Shown piece by piece: positions 32,301-45,410 of a DNA stretch of 64,000 nt (the first letter of the stretch is position 1; each line of letters opens with the position of its first letter). Origin of the DNA: Prosapia bicincta (taxonomy: Eukaryota > Arthropoda > Insecta > Hemiptera > Cercopidae); contig JBAIZL010000008.1 of NCBI GenBank assembly GCA_036971475.1, positions 12,981,788-13,045,787 on the forward strand, given 5' to 3'. The notes beneath the pieces were generated by a model. It was given only the letters and a program-made list of their open reading frames with translations. It made no database searches and was not told where the DNA came from. Position numbers and translations under genes: made by a program.

Positions 32301-33607
32301 AAGCAAAAATAAAAAGTAGGTAACCTTTTGGTGAAGTATAAACTAGAAGATAACAGAGGTCACTGGGTTTTTTACAAACGATTTTTTACAAATGAAAAGA
32401 AATATGTCTATCAGTATTCAGAGTTTAAAAAAAAATAAAACTAAAAATAAGAATAAAACTTTTTTTCAAACATCACATGGATTCTCATGACTAAAATAGA
32501 CTTACAGTCTATGGCGATTAACCATCATAAACAGCCATCATAAAAGAAATCATAATATTAATAATTAAACTTATGGAGATAGATGGCAGGAGACGTAAAT
32601 CAGCTTTCAAGACGGGTGGACGGTCATCGGGAAATCCAGAAAAAGGTTCCAGAATGCTGAGATATAAATTTACTTAAATAAAAATATAATCTCTTATTGA
32701 AAATTAATGATTAAATAAATATAAAAGCAAATGACATTTTTTTAAACAGTAATATAAGTGGTGGTTATGAAACAAAAAGTCCTTCTAATATGAAAGCAAG
32801 TTCTAAAATCATAAGATTAGAGTTACGTCGTTATAACAAGTTAGCGTTCGACAAAGTCAAAACAATATATAGGCCTATTCAAAATGAATATTAGCATAAT
32901 TTATTTAAAGTCAAGGTTAGTAAGAGAATAAGAAATTCAGAAAGAAATTCAATAGTATATAATTTAGTACTTAAGTTAGAAAAACTTATTTTATATCCAT
33001 ATATCATATATTAAACATCTAGGATCAAATAACTGTAAAGATGTAAATCTAGTGAAACTGGTTCTAAAATCCTTCTTTTTTTATGTTTGGGAGCACAAAT
33101 ACAAATTAAACACGAAGGCACTAGGAAGTAATCTTTCCTGTTACTTCTACAAATAATAATATGGACATAAAATAAAATAAATTGGTATAAATTATTCTTC
33201 TCTTGTATATAAATAAGTTAAATTTATGTGTGTAATTTAAACTCTAAAAAACCACAATGTTCTCATAATGACTACAAAAGTTAGAGACAGTTAAATAATA
33301 GTGTTATCCAATTGATTGAACTTTATGCAAAGATTACATGAACATTTCTGAACTTTATAAACCATCCAAGAGTATTACTTGTTCAAAGAACTGCTTATTA
33401 ATATTAAAATAAGTAAAAAAAATTTGATGGAATTTAAGTAAGAATTGTATAATCTTTAAGAAAAGCAAATTTTTAATTTTCATTTAACTAAAACAAGTTA
33501 GAACAAAAAATGGTTAAAATTATTATAACTACCCTGTGGTAAATCAACTAATGAAATTTCTGAAATGTTTCCAACCAGCAAAAACAGTAAAATTAAATAA
33601 TTCAATT
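29329..33607 (+). repeat. Left arm of a large palindrome
   Basis: 4279 bp, inverted relative to 35104-39386 with only scattered differences in the parts I compared. From outside in it contains a PLE fragment (29329-29511, minus), an R-C copy in minus orientation (about 30000-30740), two to three tandem copies of a roughly 360-430 bp unit (about 31170-31970) marked by CAATGGAACACATCTT, and AT-rich DNA to 33607. No coding gene recognised; the 62-residue frame at 30145-30333 recurs in the right arm with one change. Confidence 0.9.
30539..30619 (-). other. Conserved signal-peptide-like ORF segment (left palindrome arm)
   Basis: 27 codons, MKKLLLTTVVLLTQAQIYCW then NCKPITQ, identical in protein to the right-arm copy at 38096-38176. 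Confidence 0.4.
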
Positions 33608-33735
33608 TTTAACAAAACAAATATATATTTTACCATATAGTAATGCTACCTACAGACAATATTTTCAACTTTCGAAAATGTTCATTTCATAGAGCTGAAT
33701 TAATTTGTGTACAAATTATTCCTTCATTAAGTATT

Positions 33736-33816
33736 ATGAAGACATTATTAATAACCCTAGTTATATTACTAACTCAAGCACAAATATATTGTTGGAATTG
33801 TAAGCCTATAACACAG
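33736..33816 (+). other. Conserved signal-peptide-like ORF segment (spacer copy)
   Basis: 27 codons, MKTLLITLVILLTQAQIYCW then NCKPITQ. The frame continues a further 15 codons (to 33864) and is open upstream to 33643. Against the other copies the hydrophobic core differs mostly by I/L/V exchanges, while the C-terminal 11 codons are identical in nucleotide sequence to the arm copies. Confidence 0.4.
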
Positions 33817-34819
33817 GTTACTTATGTTAAACTTTATATTTGTAAAACAAATGTTTATTATTGATGAAGGGAGATATGGTTAGAACCAATCGATGCAGGA
33901 AGATCATTTCTTTACATTTTTTATATATTTTCTAACTATATGCGATAAATGCCTAATAAACATAGGAGATAAATTGTTGCACCAAAAGTCACTTGACTAA
34001 CGGCAGTGGCTGTACACCCCATAAGTTTTTAATTGGTACAGTATTTCCATATATTTTACATTTTATTGTATCTAAATGATTATATTTATAGATTATATGA
34101 GAGAAACAATTATGGATACCCCTTATTTTTAGGTTTTATGATTTTTCAAATAATTTTTTAATTCGTGGTAACATTTTAATTTTTCGTAATATAAAACACT
34201 AGCAGAGTACCCGTCCTTTGTACATAGTTGACGTATTTGTATTGTGCTTATTGCATTCCGAAGTACAAAATAGTGATGAAATTATTTAACTCTAGGTTGT
34301 TGAAACGAAAGTGCTTACACAAAAAAAGTTTTCATCAAACCGACGTAAAAATAATATTTACACCTTTGTTTTCCTTTGTGAAAATAAGTGGGTTCCTGCC
34401 GCTTGAAACACGCGAGCAAGCAACATAGAATTGCCAATGAATAACAACAAACATATACTATCATCTGTTTAAATGTATTTAAAAATGACTTTAAAGGTGA
34501 TTAAAAGCACATTTACTATATTATGATTAAGCCAAATATATAACGGAGTGTAGATAGCTGAGCGTTAAGGGAGTTTTCAAGTCCAGTGGAGAGGTGCCCT
34601 GATGGAGTTTCTAGTTAAAAATAGAAAAATACCCCTTTGTGGTAACCAAGGAGCCTAAAATTTCAGCCAAGTGAGTCCAGTAGGTATTACGTGCTTGAAT
34701 AAAACACACACACACACACACTCTGCAGCCAAACCTTGCACCCTCTTAGGGAGATGGCCCTCAAAACTCACGTTGCACACACATCATTACCATCAACGTG
34801 ACCACATTAATGCTTTTTC

Positions 34820-34865
34820 GCGTAAACTTTACTTGGTGATGATGACACTGTAGGGCCGAAACGCG
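34820..34865 (+). ncRNA. Decayed hammerhead-ribozyme-like motif
   Basis: GTGATGA (cf. CUGANGA) is followed by a 15-nt hairpin-like stretch and then GAAACGCG. An upstream CGCGTAA could give a 4-bp CGCG/CGCG closing stem next to a UH cleavage position. The first core base is G rather than C and the stem II candidate retains only about three of five pairs, so it would be inactive. PLE elements are known to carry hammerhead motifs. Confidence 0.3.
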
Positions 34866-37800
34866 CCAGTTCAACAGTGACCAGAATTTGATCGCACCCG
34901 TCATACAATTTCCTGGTATTGGTGGTGTTTCGAGCGTGATCTGCCAGTGGATAAATCCCTGGACTTTGTTTAAAAAACCAACCAAAATGTTTATCACCCA
35001 TTTATGTGATAATATGTAACTTATAAATGTTTGTTAAGCTGTAAATTTTTTCTATTAATTTTCTCTTTCAAAAGTATCTCTTAAGAAATCTTTTTGCTAG
35101 TTTAATTGAATTATTTAATTTTACTGTTTTTGCTGGTTGGAAACATTTCAGAAATTTCATTAGTTGATTTACCACAGGGTAGTTATAATAATTTTAACCA
35201 TTTTTTGTTCTAACTTGTTTTAGTTAAATGAAAATTAAAAATTTGCTTTTCTTAAAGATTATACAATTCTTACTTAAATTCCATCAAATTTTTTTTACTT
35301 ATTTTAATATTAATAAGCAGTTCTTTGAACAAGTAATACTCTTGGATGGTTTATAAAGTTCAGAAATGTTCATGTAATCTTTGCATAAAGTTCATCAATC
35401 AATTGGATAACACTATTATTTAACTGTCTCTAACTTTTGTAGTCATTATGAGAACATTGTGGTTTTTTAGAGTTTAAATTACACACATAAATTTAACTTA
35501 TTTATATACAAGAGAAGAATAATTTATACCAATTTATTTTATTTTATGTCCATATTATTATTTGTAGAAGTAACAGGAAAGATTACTTCCTAGTGCCTTC
35601 GTGTTTAATTTTTATTTGTGCTCCCAAACATAAAAAAAGAAGGATTTTAGAACCAGTTTCACTAGATTTACATCTTTACAGTTATTTGATCCTAGATGTT
35701 TAATATATGATACATGGATATAAAATAAGTTTTTCTAACTTAAGTACTAAATTATTTACTATTGAATTTCTTTCTGAATTTCTTATTCTCTTACTAACAT
35801 TGACTTTAAATAAATTATGCTAATATTCATTTTGAATAGGCCTATATATTGTTTTGACTTTGTCGAACGCTAACTTGTTATAACGACGTAACTCTAATCT
35901 TATGATTTTAGAACTTGCTTTCATATTAGAAGGACTTTTTGTTTCATAACCACCACTTATATTACTGTTTAAAAAAATGTCATTTGCTTTTATATTTATT
36001 TAATCATTAATTTTCAATAAGAGATTATATTTTTATTTAAGTAAATTTATATCTCAGCATTCTGGAACCTTTTTCTGGATTTCCCGATGACCGTCCGCCC
36101 GTCTTGAAAGCTGATTTACGTCTCCTGCCATCTAGCTCCATAAGTTTAATTATTAATATTATGATTTCTTTTATGATGGTTGTTTATGATGGTTAATCGC
36201 CATAGACTGTAAGTCTATTTTAGTCATGAGAATCCATGTGATGTTTGAAAAAAAAATTTATTCTTATTTTTATTTTTATTTTTTTTTAAACTCTGAATAC
36301 TGATAGACATATTTCTTTTCATTTGTAAAAAATCGTTTGTAAAAAACCCAGTGACCTCTGTTATCTTCTAGTTTATACTTCACCAAAAGGTTACCTACTT
36401 TTTATTTTTGCTTTATGTTAACATATTCTTAATTTTAGCTTGTAAATTTATGAAGCTATTAAATTGATTCAATATATTATTATCATAGAAAATTATTATT
36501 AGGTCCTTAGGACTGCCAAGGCAGCACTATTTGCAACACAGTCTCAACATCTAGTAGTGTCGATTGTAACTACTAACGTTAGACGGGATTTTGTTCCATG
36601 ATGATCATTTTCTTAAGAAGATGATCACAATATTATTATGATCATGTTAATTGCAGTCGACTTTTATTACTAGAGTTAAATTTAAAGTTTAGTCTAATAA
36701 AAATTTATTTTCTAAACATCATTTAAATTTTATGTACCATTTATAAGAATTTGTGTAAATTTGTTGCAAAGCATTAAAAGTTTTTGTAAATAAAATGCTA
36801 CAAAATCATTGGACCTCTAATATTTTTAATAAATAATTTAATTGGTAGTTTACTTTTTTACTATTTAGTAGTAGCATAAGGCTGAGTAAGAAATTTGGCG
36901 TTACTCCACTCATTAACTTTATAAGAATAACAGTGTATATCAATTATGGTACATAATTGATTTATAATAATTGATTCCATCACCACTTGAGCAACTAGTT
37001 TTTAATTAAAAACTTGTACATACTTTAGTATGTTGCACTTGTATAGGCATACTAACTAATAGAACTTACTTTTTTTAATATTGAGGAAATCTGTTTTGTA
37101 AGATGTGTTCCATTGTCAACTCAGACCGTAATTTTGATCATAAAAAACGTAAGTGCTACTATAGGTAAGTTTAACATACTAAAAATTTGTAAGAATTTGA
37201 GTAAATTTGTTGCAAAGCATTAAAATTTAATGTAAACAATATGTAACAAATCATTACATTTTTAATAAATAATACATTTACTAGAATATATTTTTACTAT
37301 TTAGTAGCAGCATAAGGCCAAGTAAGAAGTTTTGTCTTACGCCACTCATTAGCTTTTAATTTAAAACTTGAACATAATTTAGTATGTTACACTTGCATAC
37401 CCGTAGTATAAAGTAGCACTTACTTCTCCGAAAATTTAGGAAAGCTGTTTCGGAAGATGTGTTCCATTGTCAAATCAGACCATAATTCTGATATTAAAAA
37501 ACTTAAGGGCTAATATAGGCAAGTTTAACATACTAAGATATGTTCAAATGTTTTTAGGTAAATGATTTATATAAACAAAAAAAAATATTTCAAGACACTA
37601 AGTAAATTACGTTCACTTACCATTTCACAAATTTAATAAAATCAAATTATTGTTCTATACAGAGAAACGACTAAAGTATACTTTCTAAAGTATACTTTAA
37701 AGTATACAGAGAAATGACTGTTCTATACAGGGATCTCATGACTAAAGTACAATTAAAGTACATGTAATTGTTGATGTTTTGTAATGTATGCTTTCTATGT

Positions 37801-38095
37801 TTTAGAATTTGTAATTTTGACTAAATGTATAGCCCATTTGTCATCTGTTTTATTTGAAAAGTAACATTAATAAGAAGTAGATTTTTTAAAATTTTAGTAC
37901 AGTGCTGCTAACTATGAGCTGTAGTCAATAGCAAAAAACCTATTGCTAAAATTGGAATTATTTAATATTATTTTTAACAAAACAAATATATATTTTACCA
38001 TATAGTAATGCTATCTACAGGCAATATTTTCAACTTTTGATAATGTTCATTTCATAGGGCAGAAATAATTTGTGTACAATCCTTCATGTAGTATT

Positions 38096-38176
38096 ATGAA
38101 GAAATTATTATTAACCACAGTTGTATTACTAACACAAGCACAAATATATTGTTGGAATTGTAAGCCTATAACACAG
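38096..38176 (+). other. Conserved signal-peptide-like ORF segment (right palindrome arm)
   Basis: 27 codons, mirror twin of 30539-30619. Confidence 0.4.
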
Positions 38177-39211
38177 GACACTTCTGTTTAAATTAGAATT
38201 GCAAAAACAAATGTATAACATGAAAGAAATGAGATGAAGTTAGTACCAATCGACGTAGAAGGGTCATTTTAATATATTTTATAAATATATGCAATATAAT
38301 CAACATAGGGAATCAAATGTTACACCAAAGTCACTAGTCCAACTGGAGAGGCAGTCACCAGTTGACTTATACGTTTTCTAATTGTTACAGAATTTGCATA
38401 AATTTTACATTTTCTCGTACCTAAAAGATTTTACTAATAGACTATGTGAGAGAAAAATTTATGGATACACGTTATTTGTAGCTTTAGGCAGTACCCGTCC
38501 TTCGTATGGGGTTGACGTATATTTGTATTGTCATTCCGAAATACAAAGCAGTGTTGAAATAGGTTGTTGAAACGGTTTGTAATATGAACGTGCTTACATA
38601 AAAATATTCATAAAACAGACTTATAAACAATATTTACAGCATCTTGAAACACGTGAGCAAGCAACTTATAATTGCCCATGAATAACAACAAACATTTACT
38701 ATCATCTGTTTAAATGTATTTAAAAGTGCAAAGATTCCCACTCTTATACTCAACCAAACCTGTGTTTATGAATCTGTTTGCTTGTAGTACTTGTGTGCTT
38801 AGGATGCTATAGATTTTCAATTACTTCGTCTTTTTTACTTGGCTAGCAACAACCTATTTTTTAAAATTAGTTTTGCTTTGTCAAAATTGATTGTTTGATT
38901 TTTTAATGGCATCTGCATGTAATTGCCAACTTCATTGCATTGTCACATATCCTTTCACCTATTTCCATTTGGTTTGGATTCGAAATTATTTTCCCAATTG
39001 GGAAATAGTTTGTATGATGTTTTCCTAATGCTGAGATAATATTAATTGCAATACTTTAATAATTTTATATCACTTATTACCTCTACTTTGTGCTCAGAGT
39101 TCTTCTGTTTATTTCACCCCAGAGAAAAGATATACCCCAGTTTGTTATATGGAAGTGTTTTCCTATATAAGTAAGTGCTACTAAAGGCAAGTTGTAAAAT
39201 ATTCACAAGTA

Positions 39212-39386
39212 CATAAATTCAACATATACCGAAAACCCACCAACACCAATACTACCATTCACAACTCTTCAAACCACCCACACCAACATAAACTAGCCGC
39301 TTACAACACCATCATATATCGCCTGCTTAAAACACCATTAGATTAAGAAGAACACTACCAAAAACTAAACACCGTAAGACATACAA
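39212..39386 (+). pseudogene. PLE RT fragment, plus strand
   Basis: Mirror image of 29329-29511. Reads NSSNHPHQHKLAAYNTIIYR and LLKTPLD then a stop. This stretch lies between the RT catalytic core and the endonuclease. Broken at 39384 by the TIR element. Confidence 0.8.
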
Positions 39387-40446
39387 AGACGTTATTATCC
39401 AAGGGTATGTTGTATGGGACAATAACCAAACCTTCATGGGAAAGGTAAAGTTTGTTTATTGAGATTATCTGTATCTTTAAGATAAACTATAAGGGTGTGA
39501 TTATTTTACAGGTAATGTAATGGGGATTCTTGCTCTCAGATTGTCTTTACTCTCACAACTACATCAAATAAATTGTATAATTTGAAGTTACAATATTGCC
39601 TAGAAAAGTAAATGACTGCAATAATTTATGACATTTAATATTTTAACTTTATGTTCTGTTACAATATTAAACTAAAAGATTTGATATTTTATTGCTTATT
39701 GAAATGGAAATTAGCAAAAGTAATACAATGAGCAAACAAACAAAAAAGTATTTTTCAAACAAGAATATTTTTCATGGTGTATTAAAATAAAAAGTCAGTA
39801 AATAGTAAATGATAACTAAATACAAATCATATAATTTTATCAGTTAGCTTCTTAAGTAACAATGATATAGCCATTTATTTCATTTTGTATACATACATAA
39901 TTTGTTCTCAACTATTTTCAGTAAATGATGACAGTTGTAGAGATACAAAACAAGATCTCCTTGTTTAATTATTTTAAGTTTACTGGTACTCAAATAAGTA
40001 TGATACCAAAAGTACAAAGTTTAATCTAGTTCTGATTGGTAGACATGGAATAGTTTCTAGAATAATAACTTCTATTACTTTTTATACGAGCAAAACTGTA
40101 TTACCACTTTCACTGCTAACGTCTTATCTGGTTTGAAACAAAGTTACATTTTGAATGATGATATCCTGAATAGATAGGTTACTTAGTGAATTATTACTGA
40201 GTTAATTATTGCAGTCATTTACTTTTCTAGGCAATATTGTAACTTCAAATTATACAATTTATTTGATGTAGTTGTGAGAGTAAAGACAATCTGAGAGCAA
40301 GAATCCCCATTACATTACCTGTAAAATAATCACACCCTTATAGTTTATCTTAAAGATACAGATAATCTCAATAAACAAACTTTACCTTTCCCATGAAGGT
40401 TTGGTTATTGTCCCATACAACATACCCTTGGATAATAACGTCTTTG
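39384..40446. mobile_element. Foldback/MITE-type element with 243 bp terminal inverted repeats
   Basis: 1063 bp. 39384-39626 and 40204-40446 are inverted copies in which I find no mismatch over 243 bp; both ends read CAAAGACGTTATTATCC inward. The interior has no coding capacity, but about 39960-40190 is a direct, diverged match to 40655-40880 just outside the element. No convincing TSD. Confidence 0.85.
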
Positions 40447-40974
40447 AGAAAGTAAAGAGTAGGATGAAGTAAGGGAAGTAAATGTATGATTGAGGGACAA
40501 AATTTACCATGAACAAATGTTTAAAAGCTCATTTATAGAAAATGTACAAACTCTTATTGCCTACATCAGATATAACTTGCATGTGATGGCTTGATTACCC
40601 ATTGTGTAAATCTATAACAAACAAAATTATAATAATCTTTGAGCTATATGGAGTACCACAAATAATTATTTCAAGTTTACTGGTGCTCAAATAGGTATGA
40701 TACCAAAAGTCCAAGTTTTAATCTAGTTCTGATTGCTAGACATGGTATATTTTCTAGAACAATAACTTCAATTACTTTTTATACAAGCAAACAGTACTAC
40801 CACTTTCGCTACTAACGCTATATCAGATGTGTAACAATGTTACATTTTGAACAATGTTATCCTGAGTAGATACTTAGTGAACTCACTTCTCATATCTGTG
40901 ATCAGAAGGGAGCTACATTTGTTTCTCCATACAGTAAGTGTACAACCAAGTTGGCACTTTGCTTATTTTTTAAA
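40447..40974. repeat. Direct copy of the TIR-element interior, and R-E related sequence
   Basis: 40655-40880 matches 39960-40190 (shared GTATGATACCAAAAGT and TAATCTAGTTCTGATTG). 40565-40640 matches 49585-49650 (shared TGTGATGGCTT). No gene. Confidence 0.65.
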
Positions 40975-41860
40975 ATATTTTTGCAGTCACTCTTGTTAAT
41001 ACCAACAACAGGTCTGGAAAAACTGGTTGTGTCAATGCAATTCAATGCCTAAAATAAGAGCGTTGATTATACAGACTTTAAGAAGTGCTAGCATTAAATA
41101 TAAATGAATTTCTGACAATTAAAAATCACAATATTATTTGTTGTAACAGTAGAAGACTTATTATTATTATTAAATGTCACCAATGTTCCACCCATGTTTT
41201 AGTACTGTTCTTCAGAGTTCTTTGTTTCTTCAGGATTTTGGTAAACTGCAATTAATTGATTACAACTAGTAACAGTGTTTCAGACGTACGTTTATTCTCT
41301 TATAAAAAACTATCTTTTTAAATTGAACCTTTGTAGAGTGCTCAGATTCCCACTCTTATACTCAACTAAACCCATTTCTATACATCTGAAAGCTTGTAGT
41401 ACTTGTTTGTTTAGGATGCTATAGATTTTCCATTACTTTGTCTATTTTACTTGGTTCGCTACAATCTATTTTATTAAAATTAGTTTTGCTTCGTCAAAAT
41501 TGATTATTAGAATATATAATGATGCTTGCATGTAACTGTTGACTGCATTGCATTGTCACATATTCTTTAAATATTTTCATTCGGTTTGGATTTGAAATTA
41601 TTTTCTGAGTGGGAAATAGTTTATACCATGTTTTGTTAATACTGAAATAATATTACATGCAGTCCCTTAATAATTTTATATGAGTTATTTTCTCTATTGT
41701 TAAGCTCAGAGATCTTTCATTAATTTTACCCCAGAGAAAAGATGGACATGCATTAGTTTCCTGAAAACCTAGTAATCTCAGTTATCTTCAAGTTTATACT
41801 TCACAAATAGATTTCCAACTTTTCATTTTTGCTTCGTTTTGACAAACTTGATTTTTGCTT
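40975..41860 (+). repeat. Left partner of a distant inverted repeat
   Basis: Inverted and diverged relative to 48172-49195. Contains a tiny PLE 3'-end relic at 41046-41070 (CTAAAATAAGAGCGTTGATT, cf. positions 10-35) and sequence shared with the palindrome arms near 29900 and 38750. Confidence 0.7.
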
Positions 41861-42736
41861 GTAAATTTATGAAGCTATTAAATTGATTAATAAATTAATA
41901 TCATAGAAAATTATTATTAGGCAGCCAGAACTGCCCAGCCAGCACTATATGCAACACAGGCTCAACATTTAGTAGTGTCGATTGTAACTACTAACGTTAG
42001 ACAGGATTTGGTTCCATGAAGAGCATTTATTTCAAATGTTGGTCACACTATTATTATGATCATGTTATTCATAGTCGAATTTTATTACTAGAGTTAAATT
42101 TATATTTAGCCATATAAAGTTTATATTAGTCAAATAAAAATTTATTTTTTAAACATTGTTTCAATTTTATATACCATTTATAAGATTTTGTGAAAATGTT
42201 GTTACAAAGCAATAAAAGTTTTTGTAAACAAAATGTAACAAAACCATTGGATCTCTAATATTTTTAATAAATAATTTATATACAAGTATATTTTTTTACT
42301 ATTTAGTTTTAGCATAAGGCTAAATAAGAAATTTGGTTTTCCATACTCACTAACTTATAAGGATAAAAGTGTATAACAATTATGCTACATAATTGATTTA
42401 TATTATTTGGTTCCATCTCCTCTTCAGCTACTTGTTTATAATTAAAAACTTAAACACATGTTATTATGTTACACTTGTATACTGTACAATACCACTTACA
42501 TATTTGAATATTGAGGAAAGCAGTTTCGGAAGATTGGCCCATTGTCAATTTAGACTGTAATTCTGATAATCAAAAACGTAAGGGTTACTACAGGCAAGTT
42601 TAACACACTAAGATATATTCAATTGTTTTTAGATAACTGATTTATATAAACAAACATGATGTTTCAAGACTCTTAGGGGAATTAGTTTCAATTACCAATT
42701 CACAAATTTAATCAAATGAAATTATTTTTCTATACT

Positions 42737-42739
<3 letters not shown>
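41861..42739 (+). repeat. Diverged copy of palindrome-arm sequence
   Basis: Matches right-arm sequence from about 36430 to 37700 in the same orientation, with block TAGTGTCGATTGTAACTACT near 41972 and the FTS-like unit marked by TTCGGAAGAT near 42525. Only one copy of the tandem unit remains. No gene. Confidence 0.7.

Positions 42740-42802
<63 letters not shown>
42740..42802. repeat. (TA)n microsatellite
   Basis: About 30 uninterrupted TA units. Confidence 0.98.
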
Positions 42803-42803
<1 letters not shown>

Positions 42804-44489
42804 ATTCACAGAGTTCTTGGGCAATCAATGAAGTAATGAACTTTAGAGATTTGTGTAAAATGTTGAACTCTAAGAATCTTGTAAATTTACCTTGATTCTG
42901 TACATTTAAGCCTCTTAAACCATTACCTACTAAATACAAATTTCATTTAACACTGTAAGAGTATTAAAATACACCCAGTAGGTTTACCACAATACAAACA
43001 CTAAGCAAATAATAACTCATTACCAAAGGGCTTATTAATGCAGCTATTTAGTTATTATTTCTTCCATATCTTATAATGTTGTACTGGTAAGTTGGTAGTG
43101 GTATAATTGTGTTAGTTTAATCGTATTGAAATATTTAAATCTTTGGCTCTATATTTAAATATTATTCATTAGATTTATTAAGGAAGTTCAATTTCCTAGG
43201 GAGAAATAGGTCACTATACTTGAAGACAAAATAAGTTCAGATTTATGCCTGGAAATTTGTATTCAATGCAGACTTAACCTGATAAACTGACTCATCAGTC
43301 AACCAATCCATATATTATTCCTACAAGTTTTAGATTCTAACAAAGAGACTTTTTATTAGTAGCTGTGCATTGTCCTGTTAGATATATAACCTTAGGTTTG
43401 ATTTTATGCAAAGCCAGCCAAGGATCAAAAGTAATCTTTTTGGGCAATAGCTAGGCAATTTTAAAATTAAAACTTTGCTTTTATTCTTGGAATAAAATTA
43501 CATGACAAACTCGTTTTTTTCTATTAAAAATATTATTTTTATGCTAAACGGATTTATATGAGGCACAGTAGGAGTTTAAGGTATCATTTACCTTTAGTTC
43601 TTATAGTCATTTCTTATTTTTTATGTAAAAAGTAAGTTTAAACAGTATTTGAGAAACTTTTTCAGTCACCACAAAGGTTAACTCTCTTGCAACCTGAGTT
43701 TCTATCCAGTTGGATATGTATTTGGGAGAACACCCCATAAGGGTTGATAGAAGTAAAATATATTTTCTGTTTTTGTCTATTTTAATTTGAACTAAAGTCC
43801 ACCTCTCCTTCTCAATTCTACAAACCATATAATAAATAGGCATCATTCTGTCTTTGCAATGTCTGTTCAGAATCAAATCCATTGTGAATTGCAGAGTTAT
43901 TGTTTGTTTATGGAAATGGTAAAGTGTACGGCATTTGGGATTGCAACACTTCAGGGTATAGCAATGTATTTACTGAGAAATAGTTTTCCCATAAAACGAT
44001 TTTTACAAATGAAAAGAAATATGTCTATCAGGATTCAGAGTTTTTAAAAAGGTAAATAATATACTTTTTCAAGCACCTCTTGGGTTTTAATGACTAAAGT
44101 AGAATTACAGTCTCTGGGGACCAACCATCATAAAACAAAATAATAATATTAATAAATAAACTTAAGCCAGCTACTACAAGCTTCTAAGAGGTTCATAACA
44201 TTCTCTTGCACAGTATGTTTAAGACTTTTCTCCCCTTTTTTGATATAGGCAAACTATTACCAGTCAATACAGACTTTAAAAATATGTTACACTTCATGTA
44301 TATAAGCTATAGTTAGTAGCATGTCATGAAATTTACAAAAGTTGTGTGTCATTACCGTAATAGTTTATTTTGTTAGTTTAATTTGTTTACCACAAATCAG
44401 CACTTATTGGTCTTTTATATGGTTTAAATATGTAATGTTGACTAAATGTATAGCCTACTTGTCAACTGTTTATTTGAAAAATAACTTAT
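42803..44489. other. AT-rich DNA, mostly unassigned
   Basis: 43998-44165 is a diverged match to left-arm sequence at 32380-32580. The rest shows no repeat match or gene; the 91-residue (43607-43882, minus) and 62-residue (43859-44047, plus) frames have no recognisable motifs. Confidence 0.4.
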
Positions 44490-44690
44490 TACTTTGATAT
44501 TACTTGCGACCAGACTTTTTCTTAACTAAAGGTTGTTGAATTACACCTGGAGGGTTCCCAAAACCATACCAGCCCTTGTGGCACCTAATCTCTAATGAGC
44601 TACCTCCATCTCACATGTCCATGTGGTTAGTATCCCTACCGCCAGTGAAGGAAACGGGATTGATTCTCAATGTACCAAGCTCATAAGCTA
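44490..44690 (+). repeat. Half-copy of a short inverted-repeat element followed by a tRNA-like segment
   Basis: 44495-44540 (TTGCGACCAGACTTTTTCTT...) matches one arm of the small element at 48405-48612. 44618-44690 contains GTGGTTAGTATCCC followed by CGGGATTGATTCTC, an A-box/B-box-like pair resembling a decayed tRNA-derived SINE. Confidence 0.45.
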
Positions 44691-44905
44691 AACTTTTCTA
44701 AATTTTAGTACAGTGCTGCTATCTATACGCAGTAGTCAATAATGAAAGCCTATTGTTAAAAGTAGAAGTATTTCATTTTATTTTTAAGGAAACAAATATA
44801 TATTTTGTCATAAAGTAATTCTACCTACAGAAAATATTTTCAACTTTTGAAAACGTCCATTTCATAGGACAGAAATAATTTGTGTACAATCCTTCATGAA
44901 GTATT

Positions 44906-44986
44906 ATGAAGAAATTATTATTACCCACAGTTGTAATACTAACACAAGCACAAATATATTGTTGGAATTGTAAGCCTATAACACAG
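44906..44986 (+). other. Conserved signal-peptide-like ORF segment (44.9 kb copy)
   Basis: 27 codons, MKKLLLPTVVILTQAQIYCW then NCKPITQ. Confidence 0.4.
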
Positions 44987-45410
44987 GACACTTCTGTTTA
45001 AATAAAAATTGCTAAAATAAATGTATAATACGAAAGAAATGAAATAAAGTTAGTACCAATTGACTTAGGAGGATCATTTCCTTACATTTTAATATATTTT
45101 ATAAATATATGCGATATAATCAACATAGGAAATAAAATGTTGCCCCAAAGTCACTAAGCCAACTGGAGGAGCATCAACTACAGTATTTGCATTAATTTTA
45201 CATTTTCTCTTACCTAAAAACCCGTCCTTCATACGGGGTTGACTTATATTTGTATTGTCATTGCGAAATACAACACAATGTTGAAATATGTAAGTAATTG
45301 AAACGATTTTTAATATGAAGGTGCTTGCATAAAAATATTCATAAAACAGAGTTATAAACAATATTTACAGCTTTATTTTCTTTTGTGAAAGTATTTGGGT
45401 TCCTTCATCC

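Larger units (their letters stand above)
33608..35103. other. Palindrome spacer: R-C copy plus an unrelated GC-richer segment
   Basis: 33608-34640 is an R-C copy in plus orientation. 34660-35000 is a different, GC-richer piece with a short (CA)n run (34702-34721) and a hammerhead-ribozyme-like core. Open frames at 34671-34853 and 34761-34997 have no recognisable content. Confidence 0.65.
35104..39386 (-). repeat. Right arm of the large palindrome
   Basis: 4283 bp, mirror image of 29329-33607. Includes an R-C copy in plus orientation (about 37940-38730) and a PLE fragment in plus orientation (about 39212-39386) at its outer end. The outer end coincides with the start of the TIR element at 39384. 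The 62-residue frame at 38382-38570 differs from its left-arm twin at one residue (N for Y at position 4). Confidence 0.9.

Noticed and set aside
34671..35001. Frames of 60-78 codons on both strands in the GC-richer spacer segment
   Set aside because: They overlap each other in several phases and contain no recognisable motif; composition alone can explain them.
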